Assembly: GCA_944474755.1 (NCBI GenBank)
Contig: OX104114.1
Location: forward strand, 49,154,147 to 49,218,146
Direction of reading: 5' to 3'
Source: Limnoperna fortunei
Taxonomy: Eukaryota > Mollusca > Bivalvia > Mytilida > Modiolidae
DNA length: 64,000 nucleotides
A model generated the notes under the pieces. That model searched no databases. It was not told where the DNA came from and was given only the letters and a program-made list of their open reading frames with translations. The position numbers and the translations under genes were made by a program. The stretch's first letter is position 1. The number at the start of each line of letters is the position of its first letter. This document shows, one piece after another, positions 44,686 through 56,600 of this stretch.

Positions 44686-45133
44686 TTGACAGATGACAAT
44701 AAAGGACGCAGAACTAGATCAAACTCAAATAAAAGTCCAAGGAGAGTACAAAGACTTTACTCAGATATTGTGAAAAATGGCCCGCAAAAACATCAACCAA
44801 GGAAATCACAAACACACAAAACCAAAGGACATGATGACTCGGAAAGAAAATCACAAGTTAGTAGACTAAATTTTCAAAGATCAAACAATAGAAATTCAAA
44901 CCAAAGAAGAATCCATTTTTTTATTGTCAGGCCAACAAACCCCGGGGAGATCTGGAGAAACAAAACACAATACAGAAAGAAATAATCAAATAGACCCGAA
45001 AATAATTAACCTATCAAAACGGACTTTGAATAACAGTGAACTAAAACTTCTGAGAAAAGGATTAAAATTTACACCAACACCGAGGGCCAATACAGAGGAA
45101 ATGGAAATAGATATTCAAAAATTTAGTAGACAA
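44686..45133 (+). pseudogene. Penelope-like protein, N-terminal part
   Basis: A basic, Ser/Asn-rich leader starts at ATG 44686, then a frameshift near 44930. The second frame has IINLSKRTLNNSELKLLRKG, LKFTPTPR and EIDIQKFSRQ. The NLS...L...E..LL.KGLKF.PTPR block followed by a D...F.R stretch is the conserved segment before the RT in Penelope-like elements. Coding stops abruptly at AGACAA (45128-45133), where the 1.1-kb element inserted, and resumes at 46249 with KLRLVEYFADKE. Confidence 0.75.
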
Positions 45134-46242
45134 GTGTGGACACAGAAAAACGTCTCGCCTGCATTCCGCATCAGTAAAGAAAATAAATTTTGTCATAAGC
45201 ATTACGTAAATAGCATTAAATATCAGCAGCGGCCTGTATACGAAATATTGTCACCATACCATGCATAGTTACAGGGGAACAGCCGTTACCCAAAAACTTT
45301 AAGGTAGTCGCTGGACTGTGAAATTGAGGTCAAGGTCAGGTGGAACCTACCAGACAGCCATGTACTATTCATCAGCAACCTATATACCAAATATTGTCAT
45401 CCTACCATGCATAGTTACAGAGAAACTGCCGTAACCCAAAAACTTATGTAGTCGCTGGACCGTGAAATTGAGGTCAAGGTCAGGTGACACCTACCAGACA
45501 GTCATGTACTAGTCATCAGCAACCTATACACCAAATATTGTCATCCTACCATGCGTGGTTACAGAGAAACTGTCATAACCCAAAAACTTTAACGTAGTCG
45601 CTGGACCGTGAAATTGAGGTCAAGGTCAGGTGACACCTACCAGACAGTCATGTACTAGTCATCAGCAACCTATGCACCAAATATTGTCATCCTACCATGC
45701 GTAGTTACAGAGGAACTGTCTTAACCCAAAAACTTTAACGTAATCGCTGGAGTGTGAAATTGAGATCAAGGTCAGGTGACACCTACCAGACAGTCATGTA
45801 CTCGTCATCAGCAACCTATACACCAAATATTGTCATCCTACCATGCGTAGTTACAGAGGAACTGTCGGAACCCAAAAACTTTAACGTAATCGCTGGAGTG
45901 TGAAATTGAGATCAAGGTCAGGTGACACCTACCAGACAGTCATGTACTCGTCATCAGCAACCTATACACCAAATATTGTCATCCTACCATGCGTAGTTAC
46001 AGAGGAACTGTCGGAACCCAATAACTTTAACGTAGTCGCTGGACCGTGAAATTGAGGTCAAGGTCAGGTGACAGGTGACTGACTGGCAAGTACTCATCAT
46101 AAGCTACCTATGGACCAAATTTGATGGACCTAGGGGTTAGGCTTACAAATATATGAAGCAATATGTCAAGAGTTTACGCCGCCACCGCCGCCACCGGATT
46201 CCCATACATATGTCTCGCCTCCGGCGACTTTCGTCGCAGGCG
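45134..46242 (-). mobile_element. GTCTCGCC-ended element with ~147-bp monomers, complete copy
   Basis: Inserted in the Penelope-like frame with a 6-bp duplication AGACAA (45128-45133, 46243-46248). One end is GTGTGGACACAG...ACGTCTCGCCTGCATTC; the other carries a strong hairpin (GTCTCGCCTGCGAC/GGAGGCGAGAC arms) and a CCG/CGG-triplet run. About five monomers contain AAGGTCAGGTGACACCTACC and ATTGTCATCCTACCATGC. Opposite orientation to the copy at 19049-21003. No protein. It does not show the CTAG end of the Helitron-like families. Confidence 0.8.
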
Positions 46243-46248
46243 AGACAA

Positions 46249-46874
46249 AAACTAAGGCTGGTAGAGTACTTCGCTGATAAGGAAACCTCAGTAGTGATAA
46301 AAGAGGCAGATAAAGGTGGCGCCATTATCATAATGGATTCAGACTGTTATGAAAAACTTGTAAATGAACAGTTAGGCGACATTCCATTTAGAAATTCAGT
46401 CCAATATGGACAAACAAACCCTTCACAGACTTAACAGTCTAGTTTCAAAGTATGAACCACCCCTTACTGACAAAGAAACCGATAATCTAACGAATTTCGA
46501 ATCATGCACAAGTAATTTTTACGGTCTACCGAAAGTCCACAAGTCCAAACAAATCCAGAGTGCAGTTAATGAACAAAATCTTGAGTATATAACTATGAAT
46601 GCACCAACAGACTTAAAACTGAGACCTATTATCGCCGGACCAACATGCCCAACTAATCGACATAGTAATTTCATAGATATTATACTAAAAACGTTATGTT
46701 CATGCGTTCCAAGCTTCGTTCGTGACAATATACACTTTCTATCAAAAATACCAGAAAGAATTCAAATGAATTTTATATTGGTGACGTTTGATGTAACCAG
46801 CCTATACACAAACATACCACATGATCTAGGAATTGCTTCAGTAAAATATTGGGTAGAGAAACATGGAGATAAAA
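46249..46874 (+). pseudogene. Penelope-like reverse transcriptase, first half
   Basis: Reads KLRLVEYFADKETSVVIKEA then DKGGAIIIMD, a frame change near 46410, then SNFYGLPKVHKS, LRPIIAGPTCP and LVTFDVTSLYTNIPHDLGI. FYGLPK.HK, LRPI..G and TFDV.SLYTNIP are hallmark Penelope RT blocks; the Asp of FDV is catalytic. The frame ends at GDKI/TTTTT where the LINE's poly-A tail (here poly-T) begins. Confidence 0.85.
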
Positions 46875-46888
46875 TTTTTTTTTTTTTA

Positions 46889-47035
46889 ATTATTATTTTT
46901 TTCCATCATCAGTTACATAAATGGTATAGCACAACATGACATATACAGTTTATACAAATTGACAATAGTACATTTGTTATGAGCTATTTGTCAGTATTCA
47001 ATTATCACAATTGTCCCGTATGTAATATGACAATG
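46889..47035 (-). other. 3' end of the LINE
   Basis: AT-rich non-coding segment between the LINE tail and the satellite insertion at 47036. Confidence 0.5.
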
Positions 47036-47644
47036 GTTTCGTCTACTTAAGACTCATCAGTGGCGTTTAACTCTAAATGCTGAAAGTATTTTTTCATTCG
47101 GTGATGGAAAAATATAAGTCCACTGGGATCGTGTAAAAACACAATACAGGTAGTTCAAAATATTATATAAAAGTCTACAGAGTCTACCAACCAGCAAGCT
47201 TATTAAGTATCGGATCGACAAACATGACGATACAGCATAAACAAAAAATAATATACAAGTCTAGAAGATTATGCAACGATACAAATGACGGTGTTTCTTG
47301 TCAAAAATTTAGACAAAGACTGACCAACGAATGGCCTTAGTCATTGAATGTCAATATAAATAAATGACGTAAACAAGTCATAACATATTGATCTTAAAAT
47401 TTCTCATTTCCAACTTAACCCAAAATAGTTGCTTCACAAGTCCGCCAGCGGCGGACGTGCCGTGCTGTTACTTTGCTTTGCTCAAATATTCCAACAAGAT
47501 GTAATCAAAATTACCAAGGTGACAAATTCATTACGCCAGACGCGCGTTTCGTCTACTTAAGACTCATCAGTGGCGTTTAACTCTAAATGCTGAAAGTATT
47601 TTTTCATTCGGTGATGGAAAAATATAAGTCCACTGGGATCGTGT
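47036..47644 (+). repeat. 1.2 units of the 510-bp satellite
   Basis: GTTTCGTCTACTTAAGACTC at 47036 recurs at 47546, period 510 bp. Same monomer and orientation as the array at 59881, with a few percent divergence. It is followed by (TA)n at 47645-47668. Confidence 0.9.
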
Positions 47645-47667
47645 TATATATATATATATATATATAT

Positions 47668-48196
47668 ACAAACGTCTAAGTATTGTGACAACCATATAAT
47701 ATATCTATCCAGCGGATTTCTGAAACATCAGAAATACAGGGTTAATATCAAATATTTATATATACGTCTACAAATTAAGCCCAACACTGTTTGAATTAGA
47801 TTTTTAACACTGTCAAATTTTTGCTTTCCCTCAGCGGGATTCGAACTCACACCGTTGTGACACTGTGGCACCAATTCGCCTGCACTATGTCCAGCGGTCT
47901 AGACCCCTCGGCCAAATCCGCTATATTAAAATATAGCTTCATTAACCGGGGTGAATCTTAGACATAGACATAGTACATGTGTACTAGCGTGTGACGATGG
48001 AATTTTTTCGTAACCAATACGTATTAATCTGACAGTAATCTAATTCAGCATTTTTGTATATATTATATAGGATGACAAAGTTACTTGTCATGCAGTCACA
48101 GTAAGTAAATTATATACAAACGTCTAAGTATTGTGACAACCATATAATATATCTATCCAGCGGATTTCTGAAACATCAGAAATACAGGGTTAATAT

Positions 48197-48203
<7 letters not shown>
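47668..48203 (+). repeat. 447-bp-offset direct repeat between (TA)n tracts
   Basis: An ~87-bp sequence starting CAAACGTCTAAGTATTGTG occurs at 47668 and 48115. (TA)n precedes the first and follows the second (48204-48228). The region between contains the tRNA-like segment. It looks like the end of a tandem satellite distinct from the 510-bp one. Confidence 0.75.
47826..47926 (-). mobile_element. tRNA-derived SINE head
   Basis: On the minus strand GCGGATTTGGCCGAGGGGTC resembles a tRNA 5' half with A box, and GTGAGTTCGAATCCCGCTG supplies a strong B box and T arm. The middle is longer than in a simple tRNA and acceptor pairing is poor, so it is called SINE-like rather than a tRNA gene. Confidence 0.6.
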
Positions 48204-48228
<25 letters not shown>

Positions 48229-48232
<4 letters not shown>

Positions 48233-48759
48233 GAGAGAGAGAAATAGATGTAGAGAATGGAAAGATTTAAAAGAAAAAGTAACAAAATACAACATTTGAA
48301 ATGCCTGTAGTGCTTACAATGTCTTTTTTTTTAAAATAGGCAAGAGATGTAGTTCTGGCTTGATGTGGAGTTTGGGGGTGGGGGTGGATGTCCTGGTACA
48401 TACAGTGATTTGATTATAGTTTGCAAGAGTGAATCTAGAGTACAATTAAGTGGGACATAATAAATTTCCAGTGACAATGAGATTTTTATTTAAGCATTGA
48501 GAACTAGAACTTATGGTGACAGATAGGCCTAAGTATCTGTAAACAATACCTCAAATTTCCTCCAATTTGATTGAAATTCATTGAATATTTGTTTTTTCAC
48601 TGATATCATCTTTTTGATTTGATACATGTCTTTAAGTTTAGTTTTGAATACACATAAAGATAGACTTTTTTGAGACATCTTTGAGTGTATATGTAATGTT
48701 TAATTATAAGTAGTATATAGTTAAAAGCATCCCCTCTACAAGCATTTTCTGTAGCACCA
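48229..48759 (-). other. LINE 3' untranslated region
   Basis: Lies downstream of ORF2 on the minus strand; contains GGGGGTGGGGGTGG on the plus strand (48373-48387). No frame. Confidence 0.5.
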
Positions 48760-50220
48760 AAATGAATTTGTGTTTTAGAAATGACTGAAAATCTGAAACA
48801 TTCTTATCTTTGAACCAACTTTCAATTTCATTAGGGAACTTCTGAAATGCAGGACAGTCCCATAAAATGTATTCTATAGTTTCGTCTTGGCTATGACAAA
48901 AACTGCATGTTTGGCTATCAAGAATCTTAATTTTCCCTAAGATATGATTTGTAACCAGTATATTGTGGTTAACTCTGAATTGTAATCATTGTAATTTTGT
49001 GTTTTTTGTGAGAACAAATGGAAGCATATATATTTTGTGCCACTGATCATGAGAAAGTTTGTAAATTTTTGTTAATTTTTCCTGTGCTGTTGGAATGATG
49101 TTACTTATATTAAGTACATTATATATATCTTTTGATCCCTTTTTATTATTCAAAATAATCCTTTATGTATTTGGAATATAAGGATTACATAATTTTCTTT
49201 TTTCCAGCACCTTGAAACAATACAACTTTGACATATCTTTAAGGCAACTAATAATACTATTAAATGTCATAAAATTTACCTTAATATTAAATATCTTGGA
49301 AAATTGTTCAAATGTGTAATATTTACCTTCCTTATCAACAAGATCATTTATATATCTTATGCCCTTTTTAAACCAATCTTGATAGAGTACAGTTCTATTT
49401 TCAATTTGTATATTTTTATTTAACCAAATCGGTGTAGACAAGTAATCATTCCAGCTTTTATTGATCTCTTGATCTTTTTCAATTATACATTTCCATGAAA
49501 TCAGCACATCCTTCCAAAATTTGTTGGTAATTTTATTGATAGTTTTGTCTATATATGCTATTCCACATGAAAACAGTTTTTCAAAATCTATACATGAGTT
49601 TATAATACTCTGCCACTTACTGTCACTTAACACCAATCGTCTTATCCAAGTTGTTTTTAATGCCATTATGAAATTCTTTACATTAATCATTCTAAACCCA
49701 CCATCCCTGTACTCTTTTTCAACTACTTCTTTTCTAACTTTACTCAAAGGTGATTTCCAAACAAAATTTAATAACATGCATTCAATTTTGTGTATAGTTT
49801 CCTCATTGGGATTTGGTAAAATAATAAATAGCTGATTCAGCAATGGAAGAATAAGAGACTTAACAACAGTAATTGTCCCTATTAGAGTAAGAATCTTTTG
49901 TTAAATTGCTGAATCAGGCATTTCATTTTTTGAACATAAGGTTCATAGTTAATTCTGATTATCTTGGTGAGGTCAATGTCAAAATTTACACCCAATACCT
50001 TAAAAGTAGATTTCCCCCATGACAGTTTTCGATTTTCACATAGAATTTCTGTAGAATACCTTTACTACTGAACCAGATAACTTGTGTTTTAGAAAAATTG
50101 ATTTTCAAGCCAGATATTTTAGCAAACCAATCCAGTTCTTCAAGTGTTTCTGATAATGATTCAGATGAGCCATCTAGAATAATAGATGTGTCGTCAGCAA
50201 ATTGGGAAAGTTGATGTTCT
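48760..50220 (-). pseudogene. LINE ORF2, RT catalytic site to C-terminus
   Basis: It begins (minus strand) EHQLSQFADDTSIILDGSS with the FADD catalytic pair, then GLKINFSKTQV, several stops, and an intact 226-residue stretch (49163-49843). That stretch carries LLNFVWKSPLSKVRKEV and EYRDGGFRMINVKNFI..LK..WIRRL, typical of the L1/Tx1 clade 'connection' region. Near 48840-48925 it reads TCSFCHSQDETIEYILWDCP, the C-terminal Cys/His motif of L1-type ORF2. Frames change repeatedly, so it is a decayed copy. Confidence 0.85.
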
Positions 50221-52411
50221 TTTTTTAGCTCACCTGACCCAAAGGGTCAGTGTGAGCTATTCTCATCACTTTGCGTCCGTCGTCGTCGTCGTCGTCGTCG
50301 TCGTCTTCGTCGGCCGTAAACTTTTTACATTTTAATCTTCTTCTCCACAACCACTTGGCCAATTGGAACCAAACTTGGCAGGAATGTTTATTGGGTGGTT
50401 CTTAACAAAGTTTGAGTTTTTGGTGCTGATCAAATATGAAACATGGCTGCCAGGGCCATTAATGCGCTCTGATTGGCTGAAATTCAAAAATCTTCTTCTC
50501 ATAAACTGCTTGACAGATTGATTTGAAATATTGCAGAAATGTACCTTAGATGGTCCTCTACAAAGTTTGAGTTTTTTGTGCCGATCCAAAATCCAAGATG
50601 GCCGCCATCGCAGGACATAGTTTAACATAGGACCCTATAGGAAAAACATATAAACAACTTCTTCTATGAAACTGTTCCACACAATGAAGCCAAATTAATA
50701 AGGAAATGAAGGTTGCATAATTATCTTATTGTTTTGGGTTTTTCGAGCCAATTGCAAATTCAACATGGCTTCCAGGGCCATTAATGTGTTCTGATTGGCT
50801 GAAATTCAAAAATCTTCTTCTCATAAACTGCTTGGCAGATTGATTTGAAATATTGCAGAAATGTACCTTATGTGGTCCTCTACAAAGTTTGAGTTTTTTG
50901 TGCCGATCCAAAATCCAAGATGGCCGCCATCGCAGGACATAGTTTAACATAGGACCCTATGGGTTAAACATATAAACAACTTCTTCTATGAAACTGTTCG
51001 ACACAATGAAGCCAAATTAATAAGGAAATGAAGGTTGCATAATTATCTTATTGTTTTGGGTTTTTTGAGCCAATTGCAAATTTAACATGGCTTCCAGGGC
51101 CGTTAATGTGTTCTGATTGGCTGAAATTCAAAAATCTTCTTCTCATAAACTGCTTGGCAGATTGATTTGAAATATTGCAGAAATGTACCTTTGATAGTCC
51201 TCTACAAAGTTTGAGTTTTTTGTGCCGATCCAAAATCCAAGATGGCCGCCATCGCAGGACATAGTTTAACATAGGACCCTATGGGAAAAACATATAAACA
51301 ACTTCTTCTCTGAAACTGTTCCACACAATGAAGCCAAATTAATAAGGAAATGAAGGTTGCATAATTATCTTATTATTTTGGGTTTTTCCAGCCAATTGCA
51401 AATTCAACATGGCTTCCAGGGCCATTAATGCGTTCTGATTGGCTGAAATTCAAAAATCTTCTTCTCATAAACTGCTTGGCAGATTGATTTAAAATATAGC
51501 AGAAATGTACCTTATGTGGTCCTCTACAAGGTTTGAGTTTTTTGTTCCGATCCAAAATCCAAGATGGCCGCCATCACAGGACATAGTTTAAAATGGACCC
51601 TATGGGAAAAACATACAAACAACGTCTTCTCTGAAACTGTTCCACACAAATGAAGCCAAATTATGAAGAAATGATTAATGGATATTTATCTTATTATTTT
51701 GAGTTTTTTGAGCCAATTGCAAATTGAACATGGCTTCCAGGGCAACTAATGGGTTCTGATTGGCTGAAATTTAAAAAATCTTCTTTTTACAGACCGCTTA
51801 GCAGATTGATTTGAAATATTGCACAAATGTACCTTAGATGGTCCTCTACAAAATTTTAGTTTTTTGTGGCGATCTAAATTCCAAGAGGCCACCACGGTGG
51901 AACACAGCTTAACATAGGACCCTATGGGAAAACCATACAAACAGCTTCTTCTCTGAAACTCAGTTCCACACAATTTAACCAAATAATGCAGAAGTGATAG
52001 TAATCTTATTATTTTAAGTATGTTTCGAGCCGATAGGAAATTCAACATGGCTGCCAGAGCTGCAAATGCGTTCTGACTGGCTGAGATTTTAAAATTCGTT
52101 TTCTCACAAACAGCTTGGCAGATTTTAGGATATGTGATATTGTAATTTTGAGTTGTTTGTTTCGATCCAAAATACAAGATTGCTGCCACTATGGAACATC
52201 ACTTAACATACTAACCTATAAAAAAACAAAAACTGCTTCTTCTCAGAAACACTCCTACTGCTGATTGTAAATTCAACATGGCAACATTCATAGAAACAGC
52301 ATCTTCACATAAACTCTTTAGCATTTAATATCAAAATTTGCAAGAAAAGTATTGTCTTAAAAAGTTTTTTTGTAAGTCAGGTGAGCGATACAGGCTCTTA
52401 AGAGCCTCTAG
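50221..52411 (+). mobile_element. Helitron-like 'AGCTCACCTGACCC' repeat, copy 4 (best preserved)
   Basis: 5' end: T-run, then hairpin AGCTCACCTGACCC/GGGTCAGTGTGAGCT and (GTC)n at 50278-50310. Middle: four units of ~322 bp (CAAGATGGCCGCCATCGCAGG near 50595, 50917, 51239 and 51562), each apparently two related ~161-bp halves, then diverged units. 3' end: GTCAGGTGAGCGATACA, perfect palindrome AGGCTCTTAAGAGCCT, CTAG (52408-52411), TT. It is inserted in the LINE RT between IKGNK and KEHQLSQFADD, where the codons rejoin through an A/T run. Confidence 0.85.
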
Positions 52412-53378
52412 TTTTATTTCCTTTAATTTTTAATGCCATAATTTCTGCACAGAGAATAAATAAGTAAGGGGAAAGGGGGTCCCCTTGTCGACAACCTCTT
52501 CCAATCTCAAAAAAATGTGATAGGTTACCTCCTTGAATTACAGCAGATTTGATATTTTTATAAAAGACATGCACCCATTTTAATAGTGTTTCTCCAAAAT
52601 TAAAGTAGTAAAGAACATTTCTAATAAATGACCAGGAAAGTGAATCAAAAGCTTTTTCAAAATCAATAAGTAAAAATAGTCCTGGAATTTCGTGTGTTTC
52701 TGTAAACTCCACTATGTCGAACAGTAATCTAATGTTTTCTCCAATATACCTTCCAGAAATAAAACCAGTTTGAACAGAACTTATCAGTGTTGGAAGAACA
52801 TTTTTAATTCTATTAGCAATGACTCCTGAACCTATTTTGTAAATAGTATTTAAGAGGGATATAGGTCTCCAATTTGTCAGTAAATGTCTGGAGTTATCTC
52901 CCTTTGGTAAGCATGTTATTAGACCCTGTTTTGTGTAATTGATAAACTTCCTATTTCATACCCATAATTTAAAGAACCCACAATAAAGACCCTCAAATCT
53001 TTCCAAAAGAACTTAAAAAATTCTGCTGTAAAACCATCAGACCCTGGGCTTTTATTTTTTTTTTTCTATTTAAGATTTCACCAGCCTCTTGAATTGTAAT
53101 TAAACCTTCCAGACTGTTTTTTTCCTGTATATTTAATTTTCTGACATCCACCTAAGCCTTCAACAATATCTTCTAGTTTACACCCACCCTCTGTGTCATT
53201 ATTTTTGTATAAGTTTTCATAATAATTTCGTATCTCGTTTAAAATATCTTTTTGATCTTTTTTTTTATATTTCCATTTTTGTTTTTGATTTTGTGTATAA
53301 TTTCTAGATTCTAATCCGCAAAAGTATTTTGTAGGTTTTTCTCCCTCTTCGATCCATTGTGCTCGTGATCTAACTAAA
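52412..53378 (-). pseudogene. LINE ORF2, RT N-terminal half
   Basis: Minus-strand frames encode TGFISGRYIGENIRL, GLFLLIDFEKAFDSLSWSF (catalytic Asp in LIDFEKAFD) and GRGCRQGDPLSPYLFILCAE, conserved RT blocks of the L1/Tx1 group. The upstream linker (52720-53378) has stops but retains GEKPTKYFCGLESRN and SDGFTAEFFKFFW. It ends at the insertion of the Helitron-like repeat. Confidence 0.87.
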
Positions 53379-54478
53379 TTACCTTTTAAATATTTCCTTT
53401 CTCAAATTTTCTAATTCTAGTTTTTTACAAGTGTCTAAATTTTCTTCATTAACAGAAGTTTCAAGCTGGAATATTTCATTCACAAGATTATCAATTTTTC
53501 TTTGTTTTTGTTTCTTCAAAAAACTAGAAAATGAAATAGTTTTACTTCTTATTTCTATAAGCAACATTTCTAGAAAAAGTTGGACATTAATAATCAAATG
53601 TAGATCCTGATCCTCTATTGTATGAAATTCTAAGGGGTTATATACTAAAGCGGCATACTGTTGTTTTACTTCTAATATTTTTTTTTTAACAATATCAATG
53701 TATTCCTTCTCATATAACAACGAATTGTTGAATTTCCACAGGTTTTTGCCTTTTGTAAACTGGTTAAATTCTAGAAAAAGGGTTATCATAGAGTGATCGG
53801 AACGATAGCTGGGGTCAATTGTACAATTGCTCAAGTTATTGAGCAACTGTCTGTAATCAGAAAAAAGTCTAACTTTGCCCGTTTAAAAGGTGTTTTCTTT
53901 CTCCATGTATAACGTCTCGAATCTGGGTTTAATTCTCTATAAGGATCAATAAGATTTCTTTCTTCAATAATTTCAAGGAGGTTTTCCCTTGCTCTTTTAT
54001 TGTTTACATGTAGATAGTTATAACAGTCAATATCTGGTTTTAGTACAAGATTAAAATCACCACAAATTACAAATTTTTCATTTCCAAAGTCATCAATGAC
54101 TGACATTATATCAGTATAATAGTTTGGATTGTCAGTATTTGGTCCATATATTGTAACTAATGTTAACTTAAGATTATTAGTATGCAGGTCTAAAGCAAGA
54201 TAGTTCCCTCTTTCATCACATTTTTCCTTTGATATTTTAAATCCAAAGTTATTATTAAATAGAACACAGATGCCCCTAGAGTTTGATCTAAAAGAACTGA
54301 AATAACAATCATATCCCCACAATAATCTAACAGATTTTTCTATGTCATTAGTAAAATGGGTATCCTGTAGACAGTATATATTACATCGCTTTGATTTTAT
54401 ATAGTTAAAAACGTCTCTGCATGTACTATGATCTCCCAATCCTTGACAATTTACTGACAACATTTTTAAATTAGTCAT
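53379..54478 (-). pseudogene. LINE ORF2, apurinic/apyrimidinic-type endonuclease
   Basis: Starts at ATG 54478. Motifs: MLSVNCQGLGD (N10), CLQDTHF (D39 where Glu is usual), TIYGPNTDN (from 110) and ICGDFNLVL (D141, N143). After a frameshift near 53840, YRSDHSMI gives the terminal SDH catalytic motif, followed by the coiled, Lys-rich linker. The enzyme nicks target DNA to prime reverse transcription. The Glu-to-Asp change at the metal-binding position and the frameshift suggest loss of function. Confidence 0.85.
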
Positions 54479-55498
54479 TTATGTAATGATATTTGAAGTA
54501 CCCATGCACAATAGTTCATGTGAATAATGTTAAAACAGGACAACCACCATTCCAAAACAATCAAGCGCAGTACTAGTTCACCAGATAATACCAATATAAA
54601 ACAGAAAAAAGTGGAGTGTAGAGACAAGAGTGTAGAGAAAGTAAAAAGAAATTGCATGAGTAATAAGTATCAAGAATGATTAACATCCTAATAAAATACA
54701 TGTAGTTTAGCAGTTTTTACAGTTAACACAAGTCATGTGTATTAACTAAACACAACAATAACTCATAGTAGAATTTCAATTGGAATTGCTGTATTGTGTG
54801 GTGAGTACTCAATATTTGCTGAAAATCTTACAATGAAATAAAAAAATAGCTGAGCTATATCCACTTGTTCATTGCAAAAATTTTGTGAAATCTCATTAAA
54901 ATTACTAGATGTGAAGATTTTACATGTAGTAGTATAAAAAAAAACAAAAAAAAAACACACACATTCAAAAAGAAAAGGAAAAATATATACTCTCAGGCTC
55001 AAATGCTATTATGTGTATTTACATGTAAGGTAGTGAATACTATTCACTATATATTGAACGTCCTGAATATAGCTGAAATATTGCTTGCTGGACGTTAAAC
55101 ATCAATCAATCAATTAATCAATCACTATATATTGACTACATAATCCATGATAATAACATTGCTTTCCTCTATACACCTGTCATAATTGGATACATAAATA
55201 AGTATTTTTTCACCTCGTAATTAAGTAGTCATAATTTTGTGTTTACAAGTGTATAGTATCTGTACTGTAGTTAAAAAAGGATATTGATATTTTCTTCTAC
55301 TTTCTATTGCATAATAATGTAGCTATATTCTGTATATTCAGTATGTCTAGAAAAATATGGTTAAATTTGAATCTTTGGTAAAATAAAAAAATTTTAAAAA
55401 ATGTTTCATATTTCTGATCTTTTGCTTCAATTGTCTCTATATACTCAGAACCTGTATATATAAAACAAACAACAGAAAGAAAAAAGTCTTACAATACC
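54479..55498 (-). other. Inter-ORF region of the LINE
   Basis: AT-rich. A SINE-tail scrap with (AATC)n lies at about 55055-55120 (CTGAATATAGCTGAAAT). No frame. Confidence 0.5.
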
Positions 55499-56515
55499 TT
55501 AATGTCCTTGTCTGATTCTTAGATCAATGTCATCAAAAAGGTCAAATTTTAATTGCAAAGGTTCATTTGTTTGGGCATAGACACTAGAACTAAAATACCA
55601 CACTGATTCAAACCCATGAGATTCTCGAAGCCGCTTCATTACCGGTAGTTCATAATTTTGTTTGGTAATATCATCAATGAACACTACTCTATTTTTTAAG
55701 TTCTTTTTTTCCCTCATAACTTTCTTTTTCACATGGCTACTGAAAAGTCTCACAAAAACAGGTTTATCTCCTGGTTTACTAAAAGGAAGGCGATGAATGG
55801 CCACAACATCTCTTGAGTTCAACTCCACATTTAAATCATTTTTAACCAACTCAATAAAGTCTTCATTCAAGTTTTGTTTTTCTTTCCATTTCATGTTGAA
55901 AACCTTGATGTTGTTTTTTCGTGAGTATTGTTCATTGTAATTCGTCCTTGTTAAAGCATCTCTAGTAATGTTTTCCACTCTATTGGAGTCTATTCTTACT
56001 TTAGAAGTCTGTTGTTTTACTGTTTCTAATTGCTGCTTCATGGTTTCATTTTCCAGTGATAGAGCATCAATCTTTTCTTGCATCTCAGTTTTCACTTTGG
56101 CAATTTCAATGTCAAACTTTTCCTCAATTTTCTTTTCATGATTATTGAGCAGTTTGTTAACAATGTTAACTACCACAGATTGCAAGTCACTACTTCTTAC
56201 TAGATCCTTTGTAGCTTCATTAAGGTCACTAATCTTAGTTACCCCCTGTAGGTTGGATTTAATATCCTGAATATCCTTTTGTAAATTCTCAAGTCCTGAA
56301 AAGTCTAAATCAAAAGTATTGTTCAAGTTATTTGAATCATTATGAGAGTCGTTTGACAACTGTGAGTGTGTCCTGCCTTTCTTGGGGGGTTTTTCCTTTG
56401 TTGAATCCAACTTTGCACTTAGTAGTGTCTGAACTGTATTCACAACTTTTGTTTGACTACTAGTAGATTGTCCAGGTTTAAATCAAACTGTATTTGTTTT
56501 ATTTCCTCCAGACAT
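55499..56515 (-). pseudogene. LINE ORF1 (nucleic-acid-binding, L1 ORF1p-like)
   Basis: ATG at 56515 begins MSGGNKTNTV, then a TGA at codon 11, then a 328-codon open frame to 55499. It has a low-complexity polar N-terminus, a long heptad-like region (KIEEKFDIEIAKVKTEMQEK) consistent with a coiled coil, then EQYSRKNNIKVFNM, DVVAIHRLP and FVRLFSSHVKKKVM. These match the RRM-type core of L1/Tx1 ORF1 proteins, which coat the LINE RNA. The single early stop is the only visible lesion in ORF1. It lies upstream of ORF2 with about 1 kb between. Confidence 0.8.
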
Positions 56516-56600
56516 TTTGTCACAATTGTAAAAATAAAGATCTGCATAGAAAAATCAAAAATTGTCCTGTGCAATCACAAAAAGGAACATAGAGATAAAA

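Larger units (their letters stand above)
46875..56585 (-). mobile_element. L1/Tx1-type LINE (9.7 kb including nested insertions)
   Basis: It reads right to left: 5' end near 56585, ORF1, ORF2, then 3' tail with a poly-T run at 46875-46888. A ~15-bp target duplication (AACATGGAGATAAAA at about 46860, AACATAGAGATAAAA at 56586-56600, one mismatch) flanks it. The disrupted Penelope codons read on across it (GDKI/DTRF). It is itself interrupted at 47.03-48.23 kb and 50.22-52.41 kb. The ORFs have stops and frameshifts, so it is inactive. Confidence 0.88.

Noticed and set aside
50332..52189. Series of similar minus-strand frames (LNYVLRWRPSWILDRHKK type)
   Set aside because: They repeat with the 322-bp monomer of a Helitron-like element and overlap non-coding repeat consensus.
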